Source: Microbacterium marinum | GTDB taxonomy: Bacteria; Actinomycetota; Actinomycetes; Actinomycetales; Microbacteriaceae | Length of the DNA: 64,000 bases | Assembly: GCF_014204835.1 (NCBI RefSeq) | Contig: NZ_JACHMD010000001.1 | Location: 1,550,001 to 1,614,000 of the forward strand | Direction of reading: 5' to 3' | In this document: positions 34,291 through 43,747 of the stretch, piece by piece | Layout of the letters: each line of letters starts with the position of its first letter | Position numbering within the stretch: position 1 is the stretch's first letter | The notes under the pieces: generated by a model | What the model was told of the DNA's origin: nothing | Databases searched by the model: none | What the model saw: the letters and a program-made list of their open reading frames with translations, nothing else | Made by a program: the position numbers and the translations under genes

Positions 34291-35589
34291 CTAAGTCGGC
34301 GTCCCCGGCTGTCCCGACTCCGGGATCTCGCCCTCGGAGCGCGCGGCGAACGAACCGCGCGCGACCGTCACCGCGACCTGCGAGCCCGCAGGCGCTTGAG
34401 CGGCATCGCGCACGATGACGCCGTCGGCGAGGTGGGCGATGGCGTAACCGCGGTCCAGGGTCGCCCCGGGGGACAGCGCCCGCAGCGACGCGCGCAGCTC
34501 GGCGGTCGTGCGCGCCGCGGCATCCCAGCTCCGGCGGACGACCTCGCGGCCGCGCGAGGTGAGCGAGAACAGCTCCTGCGAGCGGTTCGTGAGGAGGGAT
34601 GCCGGGTCGCGCAGCACCGGACGGGAGCGGAGCTGCTCGAGGGCGTGGATGTCGTGCGCGACGCGCTGCGTGAGACGCGTCCGCGCCCGGGACCGGAGCT
34701 GCTGGACGAGCGCGCGCTGCTCCGACACATCCGGGACGACGCGCTTTGCGGCATCCGTCGGGGTCGAGGCGCGCAAATCGGCGACGTCATCGAGCAGCGG
34801 GTGGTCGTTCTCGTGACCGATGGCCGAGACGATGGGGGTGGATGCCGCGGCCACCGCCCGCAGCAGGCGCTCGTCGCTGAAGCCGAGCAGGGTCTGCGGG
34901 TCACCGCCGCCGCGGGCGATGACGATGACGTCGACCTCGGGGTCGGCGTCGAGCGTGGCGAGGGCGGCGATGGTCTCGGGCACGCAGCGGTCGCCCTGCA
35001 CCGCGGCGTGGACGGTGCGGAACCGCACGTGCGGCCACCGCAGCTCGGCGTTGCGGTGCACGTCCTTCTCGGCGTCGCTGCGCTCTCCGGTGATGAGGCC
35101 GATCACGTGCGGGAGGAAGGGGAGGGGCTTCTTGCGTGCCGGGTCGAACAGGCCCTCGGCGCGGAGGGTGGCGCGCAGCTTCTCGAGTCGAGCCAGCTGA
35201 TCGCCGAGTCCGGTGTGCCGCATCGCCGACACGGTGAAGCTGAAATCGCCGGTCTTCACGAAGTAGTCGGGCTTCACGCACGCGACGACACGGTCGCCGA
35301 CGGCGAGGTCATCGGGCGTGCGCTGCAGGGTCGACGACCACATCCGGAACGACAGCATCCCTTCGCCCCCGGCGTCTTTCAGTCGACCGAACACGTGGCC
35401 GCCGCGCAGATTCCACGCCGTGATCTCGGCTTCCACCCACACCGCGCCCCACTTCTGCACGAAGTCGCGGATCGTCTCGTTCAGGCGGGAGACGGAGGTC
35501 GGGGACTCGGGCGACGAGTCGCGAGGGTGGACGGCGTCGGGAGGCGCGGGTTGCCCGGGTTGGCCGGGAGCGGTCTGGAAGCTCGTCAC
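34291..35589 (-). CDS. xseA: Exodeoxyribonuclease VII large subunit
   Basis: A 432-residue nuclease subunit that digests single-stranded DNA to oligonucleotides. It has an N-terminal OB-fold (about 25-125; VEAEITAWNLRGGHVFGRLKD) and the catalytic domain with VIARGGGD and SAIGHENDHPLLDDVAD, followed by the coiled-coil that binds XseB. The GTG at 35589 was chosen by family length; another GTG two codons upstream is equal. It is the first gene of the reverse-strand run and is divergent from ispH across 58 nt. Confidence 0.95.
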   Translation of the reverse strand: MTSFQTAPGQPGQPAPPDAVHPRDSSPESPTSVSRLNETIRDFVQKWGAVWVEAEITAWNLRGGHVFGRLKDAGGEGMLSFRMWSSTLQRTPDDLAVGDRVVACVKPDYFVKTGDFSFTVSAMRHTGLGDQLARLEKLRATLRAEGLFDPARKKPLPFLPHVIGLITGERSDAEKDVHRNAELRWPHVRFRTVHAAVQGDRCVPETIAALATLDADPEVDVIVIARGGGDPQTLLGFSDERLLRAVAAASTPIVSAIGHENDHPLLDDVADLRASTPTDAAKRVVPDVSEQRALVQQLRSRARTRLTQRVAHDIHALEQLRSRPVLRDPASLLTNRSQELFSLTSRGREVVRRSWDAAARTTAELRASLRALSPGATLDRGYAIAHLADGVIVRDAAQAPAGSQVAVTVARGSFAARSEGEIPESGQPGTPT

Positions 35590-35647
35590 GGACACCCATC
35601 TTGGCGCACACGTCCCACACCCAGGCGCGTGTTCGTAGAATCGAGGG

Positions 35648-36709
35648 GTGACCAATACTGCCGTCTCGCTGCCGATGCCCCGGATCCCCGGAGCCCGCGG
35701 ACGGCTCGTCGACCTCCCCGTCGCCGGCCGCAAGCGCGTTCTCCTCGCCGCGCCCCGCGGATACTGCGCAGGCGTGGACCGCGCCGTCATCGCCGTGGAG
35801 AAGGCCCTGCAGCGCTACGGCGCTCCCGTGTACGTCCGCAAGCAGATCGTGCACAACATTCACGTCGTCACCGAACTCGAGTCGCAGGGCGCGATCTTCG
35901 TCGACGAGGTCGACGAAGTGCCCGAGGGTGCGCACATCGTCTTCAGCGCGCACGGCGTCTCACCGGCCGTCGTCAACGCGGCATCCGATCGGGGACTTCA
36001 AGCGATCGACGCCACCTGCCCGCTCGTGACCAAGGTGCACCGCGAGGCGGTCCGATTCGCGCGCGACGACTTCGAGATCCTCCTCATCGGCCACGACGGA
36101 CACGAAGAGGTCGAAGGCACGGCGGGCGAGGCGCCCGACCACGTCACCGTCGTGAACTCGCCCGACGAGGCCGACACCGTCGTGGTGAAGGACCCGAACA
36201 AGGTCGTCTGGCTCTCGCAGACCACGCTCTCCGTCGACGAGACCATGGACACCGTGCGCCGTCTTCGCGAGCGCTTCCCGAACCTGCAGGACCCGCCCAG
36301 CGACGATATCTGCTACGCCACCCAGAACCGTCAGGTGGCCATCAAGAAGGTCGCTCAGGATGCCGATCTCGTCATCGTCGTCGGGTCGGCGAACTCGTCG
36401 AACAGCGTCCGTCTCGTCGAGGTCGCCCTCGAATACGGAGCGAAGGCCGCCTACCGGGTCGACTACTCGAGCGAGATCCAGCAGGAGTGGCTCGAGGGTG
36501 TCGAGACCGTGGGAGTGACGTCGGGAGCCTCGGTGCCCGAGGTCCTCGTCCAGGAGGTGCTCGCCGACCTCGCCGGCGCCGGCTACGCCGACGTGGCGGA
36601 GGTCAAGACGGCGGAGGAGGATCTGATGTTCTCCCTCCCCAAGGAGCTGCGCCAGGACATCGCCGGTCGTCGTGACGACCGCGCGCTCGGAGGCCGGAAC
36701 CGCTCGTGA
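35648..36709 (+). CDS. ispH: 4-hydroxy-3-methylbut-2-enyl diphosphate reductase
   Basis: A 353-residue iron-sulfur enzyme for the last step of the MEP isoprenoid pathway, making IPP and DMAPP. The three cluster cysteines are in [11 protein letters not shown] (about 40), DATCPLV (about 124) and CYATQNR (about 222). The family motifs HNIHVV and FSAHGVSP are intact. With uppS 7 kb away, it supplies the precursors for polyprenyl carriers. It starts with GTG and overlaps the next gene by four nt. Confidence 0.96.
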   Translation: MTNTAVSLPMPRIPGARGRLVDLPVAGRKRVLLAAPRGYCAGVDRAVIAVEKALQRYGAPVYVRKQIVHNIHVVTELESQGAIFVDEVDEVPEGAHIVFSAHGVSPAVVNAASDRGLQAIDATCPLVTKVHREAVRFARDDFEILLIGHDGHEEVEGTAGEAPDHVTVVNSPDEADTVVVKDPNKVVWLSQTTLSVDETMDTVRRLRERFPNLQDPPSDDICYATQNRQVAIKKVAQDADLVIVVGSANSSNSVRLVEVALEYGAKAAYRVDYSSEIQQEWLEGVETVGVTSGASVPEVLVQEVLADLAGAGYADVAEVKTAEEDLMFSLPKELRQDIAGRRDDRALGGRNRS

Positions 36710-37230
36710 GCGACCCCCGGCCCCGTCCGCAGTACGGGGAGTACGCCACCCCGGAAGAGCAGCGCGCGGCGATCCGTCATCCCGCACCGGATGCCGCGCC
36801 GGCGGCATCCGACCACCCGCACCCGCCCACCGCTCCCGCCACGACCGTCGCCGCCCAGCCCACCCGCACGGCCGACCGGGTCATCACCGTCCTGCTCCTG
36901 GTCTACGGCCTGATCACCGTGATCAGCGCCGTGCCGCAGCTCGTCGACTTCACCGCCTTCGCGGAGACCTGGATGCAGGTTGCCGGAGTGGACGGCGAGT
37001 TCACGAACTCCGCGCAGGGCAGGGTGTGGGGCACGGTCGGCGCGTGCGTGTACGCCGGCGGCTGGATCGTCACCGCGCTGCTGTCGTGGCTGTCGCTCTC
37101 GCGACGACGGATCAGCTGGTGGATCCCGCTCGTGGGCGCCATCGTCACCTTCCTGATCGTGAGCGTCTGCCTCGTGGTCCCGCTCCTCGGAGACCCGGCC
37201 GTGGGGGCGTACTTCCAGTCGGGCGGATGA
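36706..37230 (+). CDS. DUF6264-like membrane protein
   Basis: A 174-residue protein with a Pro-rich cytoplasmic start (about 1-55) and three or four membrane helices (about 58-80, 108-128 and 135-160). I recall this arrangement as DUF6264 in Microbacteriaceae; function unknown. Starts with GTG overlapping the ispH stop (GTGA), so it is coupled with ispH. It contains an inverted GGATGCCGC pair at about 36791, here as coding sequence. Confidence 0.8.
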   Translation: MSDPRPRPQYGEYATPEEQRAAIRHPAPDAAPAASDHPHPPTAPATTVAAQPTRTADRVITVLLLVYGLITVISAVPQLVDFTAFAETWMQVAGVDGEFTNSAQGRVWGTVGACVYAGGWIVTALLSWLSLSRRRISWWIPLVGAIVTFLIVSVCLVVPLLGDPAVGAYFQSGG

Positions 37231-37342
37231 GCGCCTGACCTTTCGCGCACCGCCGCGTGCGCGGTTGGAGCGTTCCATTTCGCGCTGATACCCTGTGCGA
37301 TGCGCGGTGATCCCCTCGCGCGCTGATCGAGGAGGAATCGCC

Positions 37343-39715
37343 GTGGCGCGCTCCACCACCCGGCTCGGCTGGTCCGCGGGCATCGCCGTGCTGTCGCTGG
37401 TCATCTCGATGTCCGTCGGAACGTCGGCCGTCGCCGCATCGCCGCAGGCCACGCCCACCGCGACTCCGAAGGCCACGGCCAGCCCGAAGCCGACACCGAC
37501 ACCGACGCCCACACGTACCGCGACGCCGACACCGACACCGAAGCCGACCGCGACGCCGACGCCGACCCCCACGCCGACCTCGAAGACGTTCACCACGGCG
37601 CCGAGGCCGACGATCTCGGGGACCGTTCGCTTCGGAAGCACCCTGACGGCCAAGCCCGGCACCTGGAAGCCGACGGCGACACTGACGTACCAGTGGCGGC
37701 TCTCGGGCACCGCCGTGAAGGGTGCGACGAAGAGCACCTGGACCCTTCCTGCGTCGGCGGTCGGGAAGACCGTGACGGTCTCGGTGACGGGCAAGCGCAC
37801 CGGCTACACGACCAAGACGATGACGTCGTCCGCGACAGCCAAGGTCGCAGCCGCCACGCTGACGCCCGCGACACCGAAGATCAGCGGCCAGCCCTCCGTC
37901 GGTCGCGTCCTCACGGCGACGCCGGGGGCATGGGGTCCGACACCCGTCGTGCTCAGCTACCAGTGGCTCCGCTCCGGCGTTGCCATCTCGGGCGCCACGG
38001 CGCGGACGTACACCCCGACGACGGCCGATCGGGACAAACCGATCAGCGTGCGCGTCACGGCGATGAAGAGCGGTTACGCGAGCGCCAGCCGCACCTCCGC
38101 CGCCGTCACGATCGGTCTGCCGTTCGTCACGGCGTCGCCGGCGACGATCTCCGGTACGCCGGACGTCGGGAAGAAGCTGACCGCGAAAGTCGGGGCGTGG
38201 GATCCGCGTGACGCGACCCTCACGCACCAGTGGTACCGCGGGTCGACCCCGATCACCGGCGCGACGGCACTGACCTACACACTCGTCCGCGCAGACGCGG
38301 GCCAGCGGCTCACCGTGCGGACCACGGGGACGAAGAAGGGCTACACGAAGACCACCGTGATCAGCTCGGTCGTCACCGTGCGCAAGATCCTCACGGTGCC
38401 CTCCTCGATCTCTCAGACCGGTACGCCGACGGTCGGTTCCACGTTGACCGCCGTCGCCGGGTCCTGGGGTCCCTCGCCCGTCACCCTGCGCTACCGGTGG
38501 CTCCGCGACGGCGAGCCCATCGCGGGAGCGACCGCGAAGACGTACACGCTCACCGACGCGGACGGCGGGACGGCCGTCTCGGTGCGCATCGCCGGGTCGA
38601 AGAGCGATTACACGTCGGCATCCCGGACGTCCCGCTCGGTGGCGGTGAAGTGGACCTTCTCCGCCACGCCCACCCCGAGTGTCACCGGAACCGCATCATC
38701 CGGTCGCACCCTCACCGCGACGACCGGTTCCTGGAAGCCCGCCCCGACGCTGCGCTACCAGTGGCGCGTCGACGGCAAGGCGATCGCCGGCGCGACCCAG
38801 GCAACCTGGTCCGTCCCGACGTGGGCTGCAGGACGGACCATCAGCGTCTCGGTCACGGCCTCGAAGGCCGACTACGTCACCGTCACGAAGACGTCGTCCA
38901 CACGTACCGTGTCGAAATCCCTCGGCTCGACGATCCGGCCCGGAACGTCCCTCCGCGTCGGCACGTACCTCGCGTCATCCGACGGCGTCTACCGATTCGG
39001 GCCGCTCGGCGACGGGAACGTGGCTCTGACGAAGAATGCGGTGCCGCTTCGCACCTCGCGCACCACGGGCACGATCGAACCGCTTCTCCAGTTCACCGCT
39101 GACGGCGACCTGGTGCTGTTCGACGGAGACGGAACCATCGTCTGGACGAGCGGTACGGCGGGCTCCGGCGCCGACACCCTGTCGCTCGCCAAAGACGGCA
39201 TCCTTTCCCTCCGGACGCCGGATGGCACGGTCGTCTGGACCAGCGCCAAGATGGCCGCGTTCTCCGACTCGACGGCGGCCACCGCCTCGACTGCGGGACG
39301 ATACGGCTGGGCGTATCCGATCCGGCCGAACGGCACCTTCACCACGTACTCCGGGCACAGCGGCGACGACATCGCCGCCGCGAAGGGGACGCCCATCTAC
39401 GCGATGCGCGGTGGGAAAGTCGTGACCCGCAAGATCTGGATCAAGTCGGGATGTCCGTCCTGGGCGCCGAACGACACCCTTCAGTGGGAAGTCGAGATCA
39501 CCTCGACCATCGACGGCACGAAGTTCGTCCAGGTGTACGCACACCTGAGCAAGTTCTCGGTGTCCAACGGTGCCACCGTGAAGGCGGGGCAGAAGATCGG
39601 GGAGGTCGGGTCGACGGGCTGCTCGACCGGGCCGCACCTCCACACGGCGTTCACCGTCGACGGCGTGCGGTACGCCCTCTACCCCCGCGACGTGCTCGGC
39701 GTCTCGTCCTACTGA
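37343..39715 (+). CDS. Secreted M23 peptidase with five Ig-like repeats and a lectin-like domain
   Basis: A 790-residue exported protein. Layout: signal peptide (about 1-32), a Thr/Pro repeat linker (about 36-80), five repeats of about 87 residues (82-518), each with YQW-R-x-G-x-I-x-GAT and a GxTVSVxVTxxKxGY end, a bulb-lectin-like region (about 525-640; two DGDLVLFDGDGTIVWTS-type units), and a C-terminal M23 domain (about 645-790). The M23 metal ligands are visible in SGHSGDDIA, and GPHLHTAF gives the HxH. It probably cuts peptidoglycan cross-bridges after binding surface sugars. GTG start with GAGGAGG nine nt upstream. A strong terminator follows. Confidence 0.9.
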   Translation: MARSTTRLGWSAGIAVLSLVISMSVGTSAVAASPQATPTATPKATASPKPTPTPTPTRTATPTPTPKPTATPTPTPTPTSKTFTTAPRPTISGTVRFGSTLTAKPGTWKPTATLTYQWRLSGTAVKGATKSTWTLPASAVGKTVTVSVTGKRTGYTTKTMTSSATAKVAAATLTPATPKISGQPSVGRVLTATPGAWGPTPVVLSYQWLRSGVAISGATARTYTPTTADRDKPISVRVTAMKSGYASASRTSAAVTIGLPFVTASPATISGTPDVGKKLTAKVGAWDPRDATLTHQWYRGSTPITGATALTYTLVRADAGQRLTVRTTGTKKGYTKTTVISSVVTVRKILTVPSSISQTGTPTVGSTLTAVAGSWGPSPVTLRYRWLRDGEPIAGATAKTYTLTDADGGTAVSVRIAGSKSDYTSASRTSRSVAVKWTFSATPTPSVTGTASSGRTLTATTGSWKPAPTLRYQWRVDGKAIAGATQATWSVPTWAAGRTISVSVTASKADYVTVTKTSSTRTVSKSLGSTIRPGTSLRVGTYLASSDGVYRFGPLGDGNVALTKNAVPLRTSRTTGTIEPLLQFTADGDLVLFDGDGTIVWTSGTAGSGADTLSLAKDGILSLRTPDGTVVWTSAKMAAFSDSTAATASTAGRYGWAYPIRPNGTFTTYSGHSGDDIAAAKGTPIYAMRGGKVVTRKIWIKSGCPSWAPNDTLQWEVEITSTIDGTKFVQVYAHLSKFSVSNGATVKAGQKIGEVGSTGCSTGPHLHTAFTVDGVRYALYPRDVLGVSSY

Positions 39716-39720
39716 GCAGA

Positions 39721-39763
39721 CACGAGAAGGGGCCCCGGTGATCCACCGGGGCCCCTTCTCGTG
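39721..39763. terminator. Bidirectional terminator between the M23 gene and fbaA
   Basis: A perfect 20-bp stem (arms 39721-39740 and 39744-39763) with a three-base loop, very GC-rich in the centre with GAGAAGG/CCTTCTC at its base. It lies between two convergent genes and should end both transcripts. Confidence 0.9.
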
Positions 39764-39766
39764 AGG

Positions 39767-40798
39767 TCAGGCTGCGAGCGACTTGCCCGCCGAGCCCAGC
39801 TGCTGGGTGGCGGCGACGACGCGCTCGGCCATGGCCGACTCGGCGACTTTGCCCCAGGCGCGGGGGTCGTACTGCTTCTTGTTGCCGACCTCGCCGTCGA
39901 TCTTCAGCACGCCCTCGTAGTTGGCGAACATGAAGCCCGCGACCGAGCGGGTGAAGGCGTACTGCGTGTCGGTGTCGATGTTCATCTTCACGACGCCGTT
40001 GCTGACGGCCAGGGCGATCTCGTCGTCGCTCGATCCGCTGCCGCCGTGGAAGACGAGGTCGAGGGGCTTGGGGCCGGTGCCGAAGTGTGCGGCGATGCCC
40101 TCCTGGATCTCGCCGAGCAGCTCGGGGCGGAGCTTCACGCCGCCGGGCTTGTAGACGCCGTGAACGTTGCCGAAGGTCAGCGCGGAGATGTAGCGGCCGT
40201 TCTCACCCAGTCCGAGGGCCTCCACGGCCTTGGTCACATCGGCGACGGTCGTGTACAGCGCGTCGTTCGATCCTTCGTGCTGGACACCGTCCTCTTCGCC
40301 GCCGACGACGCCGACCTCGATCTCGAGGATCGCGTTGATGTTCTTGAGGCGGGGGAGCAGGTCCTTCGCGATCTCGATGTTCTCATCGAGCGGCACCGCG
40401 GAACCGTCCCACATGTGGGACTGGAAGATCGGGTTGCGCCCGGCGCGGACCTCTTCTTCGGAGGCCTCGATGAGGGGCAGAACGAACCCGGGGAGCGCGT
40501 CCTTCGGGCAGTGGTCGGTGTGGAGGGCGACCGTGATCGGGTAGTTCTTGGCGACCTCGGTGACGTACTTCGCGAAGGCGAGGGCGCCGGTGGCGCGGCC
40601 CTTGACGGTGTGGCCGGCGAAGTAGTCAGCGCCTCCGGTGGTGACCTGAAGGATGCCGTCGGATCCTGCCTCGGTCAGGCCCTGGAGGACGGAGTTGATC
40701 GTCTGCGAGCTCGAGACGTTGATCGCGGGGTAGGCGAAGCCGCCCGCCTTCGCGCGGTCCAGCATGTCGGCGTACTGGTCGGGGGTGGCGACGGGCAT
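39767..40798 (-). CDS. fbaA: Class II fructose-bisphosphate aldolase
   Basis: A 343-residue zinc-dependent aldolase of glycolysis and gluconeogenesis. Zinc and catalytic residues are seen in HTDHCPKD (His and Asp), GNVHGVY and FHGGSGSSDDEI. The phosphate-binding loop MNIDTDTQYAF is intact. ATG at 40798 gives the conserved start MPVATPDQYADML; longer frames add non-conserved residues. glpX lies divergently across about 190 nt, so the two enzymes acting on fructose 1,6-bisphosphate are neighbours. Confidence 0.96.
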   Translation of the reverse strand: MPVATPDQYADMLDRAKAGGFAYPAINVSSSQTINSVLQGLTEAGSDGILQVTTGGADYFAGHTVKGRATGALAFAKYVTEVAKNYPITVALHTDHCPKDALPGFVLPLIEASEEEVRAGRNPIFQSHMWDGSAVPLDENIEIAKDLLPRLKNINAILEIEVGVVGGEEDGVQHEGSNDALYTTVADVTKAVEALGLGENGRYISALTFGNVHGVYKPGGVKLRPELLGEIQEGIAAHFGTGPKPLDLVFHGGSGSSDDEIALAVSNGVVKMNIDTDTQYAFTRSVAGFMFANYEGVLKIDGEVGNKKQYDPRAWGKVAESAMAERVVAATQQLGSAGKSLAA

Positions 40799-40986
40799 GA
40801 GTGTGCTCCTCGGGAGTGTCCGGTGATTCATCGCCACTCTATCGAAGCCGTGCCGGTGTCCGCGGTGGTCGACGGATGCCGCGTGGGTCAGCCGGCCTTC
40901 GCGGGTGTCAAGAACGGCGATTCTTTCTGGTTCGCGTGACCGGAACAGCAAGGGACGTGAGGACGCGCGCCCCTAGGCTGAGCAGC

Positions 40987-41976
40987 ATGGTGAGCCTGAC
41001 TGCCGACATGAGTCCTCTGCACCCCGACCGCAACCTCGCTCTCGAGCTGGTGCGGGCGACCGAGGCCGCGGCGATCCGCTCCGTGCCGTTCATCGGCCGT
41101 GGCAAGAAGGAGCTCGCCGACGGGGCCGCCGTTGACGCGATGCGCGCGTTCTTGACCACCGTCAACTTCGACGGCGTCATCGTGATCGGTGAAGGCGAGA
41201 AGGACAACGCGCCGATGCTCTTCAACGGCGAGCGGGTCGGTACGGGCAGGGGACCCCAGGCCGACATCGCCGTGGACCCGATCGACGGGACCACACTGAC
41301 CGCGGAGGGACGCAACAACGCCCTCTCGGTGATCGCTGTCGCAGACCGCGGTGCCATGCTCGACGCGTCGACCGTGTTCTACATGGACAAGATCGTCACC
41401 GGCCCGGCGGGCGTCGGTGTGGTCGACATCCGACTCCCGATCGCGGAGAACATCAACCGACTGGCTCGGGCGCTCGGCAAGCCCGTCGATGAGCTGGTGG
41501 TCTCGGTGCTGAACCGACCGCGCCACGCACGTCTCATCGAGGAGATCCGCGAGGCCGGCGCGGGCACGCGTCTGATGAGTGACGGCGACGTCGCCGGCGG
41601 CATCAATGCCGCCCGACACAACGCCCGCACCGACATGTGCGTGGGTGTGGGAGGCAGCCCGGAGGGCATCGTGACGGCGTGCGCGATCAAGGCTCTCGGC
41701 GGCCACATCCAGGGCCGTCTGTGGCCGCGCGACGACGACGAGAAGCAGCGGGGGATCGATGCCGGTCTCCGCCTGGATGATCACGTCTACGAGGCGGACG
41801 ACATGGTCCGCGGGAACAACACGATCTTCGTGGCGACGGGTGTGACCAACGGTGAACTCGTCGCCGGTGTGCGCCGCGAAGGTGATTTCGTGTACACCGA
41901 GAGCGTCGTCCTGCGCGGCGCTTCTGGAACCCTTCGGCGGATCTCCTCCGAGCACCTCACCTCGAAGTGGCTGTGA
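40987..41976 (+). CDS. glpX: Class II fructose-1,6-bisphosphatase
   Basis: A 329-residue phosphatase of gluconeogenesis of the GlpX type, the only kind in most Actinobacteria. Metal and substrate motifs are IGEGEKDNAPMLF, VDPIDGTTL and GVGGSPEGIVTACAIKALGG. Starts at the ATG preceding SLTADMSPLHPDRN; a second ATG seven codons on is also possible. It is divergent from fbaA. Confidence 0.95.
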   Translation: MVSLTADMSPLHPDRNLALELVRATEAAAIRSVPFIGRGKKELADGAAVDAMRAFLTTVNFDGVIVIGEGEKDNAPMLFNGERVGTGRGPQADIAVDPIDGTTLTAEGRNNALSVIAVADRGAMLDASTVFYMDKIVTGPAGVGVVDIRLPIAENINRLARALGKPVDELVVSVLNRPRHARLIEEIREAGAGTRLMSDGDVAGGINAARHNARTDMCVGVGGSPEGIVTACAIKALGGHIQGRLWPRDDDEKQRGIDAGLRLDDHVYEADDMVRGNNTIFVATGVTNGELVAGVRREGDFVYTESVVLRGASGTLRRISSEHLTSKWL

Positions 41977-42113
41977 CCGGCCGCACTCGGTGACGCCGCG
42001 GAGCGCGCGGACACGCGCTGAAATCGGGTGTCCGAGGCCAGGCGCGCGCGCTCTGGCACAATGGGCTGTGGTGTCAGCGTCCCGGCACTGATCGATTCGC
42101 GTCAGGAGTGGTA

Positions 42114-42404
42114 ATGCCCGCAGCATCCAGCGATCCCCGCACGGGTCAGCTCTCGCTCACCGGCCAGCTGCCCGCGACTCCGACCGGACAGATCCCCGTG
42201 GTGACGGGCCAGATCCCGATCGCGGTGGACCGTCCGGCGACCACGGGGCAGATCTCGCTTGCGAATGATCCGGCGCGTCGGCCAGATGTGCTGCTGCGTC
42301 GCCGCATGCCCCCCGGGCACCAGATCAGCGCGTGGTGGATGATCGGCGCGTTCCTCGGTGTGTCCGTGGCCACCATCGCCCTCATGAACTTCTTCCCGTT
42401 CTGA
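42114..42404 (+). CDS. Small membrane protein with TGQ repeats
   Basis: A 96-residue protein. Five Thr-Gly-Gln-(Leu/Ile) units occur at residues 10, 16, 24, 31 and 44, spaced 6-13 residues apart, in a low-charge proline-containing stretch. A basic patch (RRPDVLLRRRMPPGH) and one C-terminal membrane helix (about 74-94) follow, so it is probably a tail-anchored protein with the repeats inside the cell. AGGAG six nt before the ATG supports the start. I know no family or function. It overlaps the end of the convergent rmuC by 23 nt. Confidence 0.75.
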   Translation: MPAASSDPRTGQLSLTGQLPATPTGQIPVVTGQIPIAVDRPATTGQISLANDPARRPDVLLRRRMPPGHQISAWWMIGAFLGVSVATIALMNFFPF

Positions 42405-43698
42405 CGTCCGGGTCGCCGATTCGATCCCGGAGGCTCCCGAGGTCTGCGGTCACGGTGGTCGCGTCGCTGATGTCCTCAGTCAGCGACTCTGACCCCAGCA
42501 GTTCCGGTGCCGTGAGGCGGCGCGGCGCATTCGTGACGGTGCGCGGCGCGGCGACGGACTCGAGTTTGGTGTCGTCGATCCCCGGGAAGCGTCGGGCGCT
42601 GACGAGCACGCGGCTCTCCAGCGAGCCGGCGAACTTGTTGTAGCTGTCGACGGTGCGTTCGATGGCGCGGCGCAGGTCGTCGGCGTGCCCGGCGAGCGAC
42701 CCGAGCCGCTGGTACAGCTCGTTGCCGAGCTGGAAGAGCCGCTTCGCCTCATCGGAGACGTCTTGCTGCGTCCACGTGAAGGCGACGGTCTTGAGCACCG
42801 CCCAGAGGTTCACCGGCGACGCGAGTGCGACGCGACGGCCGAAGGCGTACTCGAGCAGCGCGGGGTCTTCTTCGAGCGCGGCTGCGAGCAGCGATTCGCT
42901 GGGGATGAAGCAGACGACGAACTCGGGGCTCGTGTCGAGGCCTGACCAGTACTGCTTCTTCGCGAGGGCGTCGACATGCGCACGCACGGCGCGGACGTGC
43001 TGCGCGAGCAACTGCTTGCGGCGTGCACCCGCGTCGCCGGTCGCGGTGACCGGAATCTCGGCGGCCTCGAGGTACGCGTCGAGCGGCACCTTCGCGTCGA
43101 CCGCGAGCGCCTTGTCGCCGGGGAGGCGCACCACCAGGTCGGGCCGACCGGCACCGGCATCCGAGGTGATCGAGGTCTGCGTCTCGAAGTCGACGTACCG
43201 CGTGAGGCCGGCCGACTCGACGATGCGTCGCAGTTGTGTCTCGCCCCACACGCCCCGGGCGCTACCCGAGCGCAGTGCGCCGGCGAGCGACTCGGTCGTC
43301 GCGCGCAGTGCCTCATCGGACTCGTGGGAGCGGCGGAGCTGTTCGGCGAGTGAACCGTACTGCTCCTGCCGGTCGCGCTCGAGGTGCTCGACCTTCTGCT
43401 GCATCGAGGTGAGCGACTCCTGCACGGGCGCGAGGGCGCGCAGCAGCAGCTGCTCGCGTCGGTCGCGCTCGTCGCGCGCGGCCTGCTCGGTGCGGGCCTG
43501 TGCGGCGAAGTCGCGTTGCAGTGTGCGCTGCTGCTCGAGCTGCGTCTCGAGTGCGGTGCGGCTCGAGTCGGCGGCGGCGAGGCGTGCAGTCAGCTGTTCA
43601 CGGCGCGCAGCGGCGCGAGCCCATGACGCCGCCCAGCCGGCCAGGAACCCGGCGGCGACGCAGAGTGCGGCGAGGGCGATCACGAGTGCGGCATCCAT
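42382..43698 (-). CDS. rmuC: DNA recombination protein RmuC
   Basis: A 438-residue protein: one N-terminal membrane helix (about 3-25), a long coiled-coil (about 30-140) and the RmuC nuclease-like domain with GVWGETQLRRIVESAGL, VVRLPGDKALAVDAKVPLDAY (the PD-(D/E)XK-type core) and the FIPSESLLAAAL block. RmuC limits rearrangements at inverted repeats. The start at 43698 puts the helix at the N-terminus; an ATG three codons earlier is possible. The exonuclease gene lies 49 nt upstream on the same strand. Confidence 0.93.
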   Translation of the reverse strand: MDAALVIALAALCVAAGFLAGWAASWARAAARREQLTARLAAADSSRTALETQLEQQRTLQRDFAAQARTEQAARDERDRREQLLLRALAPVQESLTSMQQKVEHLERDRQEQYGSLAEQLRRSHESDEALRATTESLAGALRSGSARGVWGETQLRRIVESAGLTRYVDFETQTSITSDAGAGRPDLVVRLPGDKALAVDAKVPLDAYLEAAEIPVTATGDAGARRKQLLAQHVRAVRAHVDALAKKQYWSGLDTSPEFVVCFIPSESLLAAALEEDPALLEYAFGRRVALASPVNLWAVLKTVAFTWTQQDVSDEAKRLFQLGNELYQRLGSLAGHADDLRRAIERTVDSYNKFAGSLESRVLVSARRFPGIDDTKLESVAAPRTVTNAPRRLTAPELLGSESLTEDISDATTVTADLGSLRDRIGDPDVRTGRSS

Positions 43699-43747
43699 GT
43701 GCACCATGGTGACGGGAGCCGCCGACATCGGCCGGCGCGGCGCGCGG

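Noticed and set aside
33811..36675. A 954-codon open frame on the forward strand
   Set aside because: It runs antisense to xseA/xseB/DUF4245 and out of phase through ispH; composition is that of a shadow.
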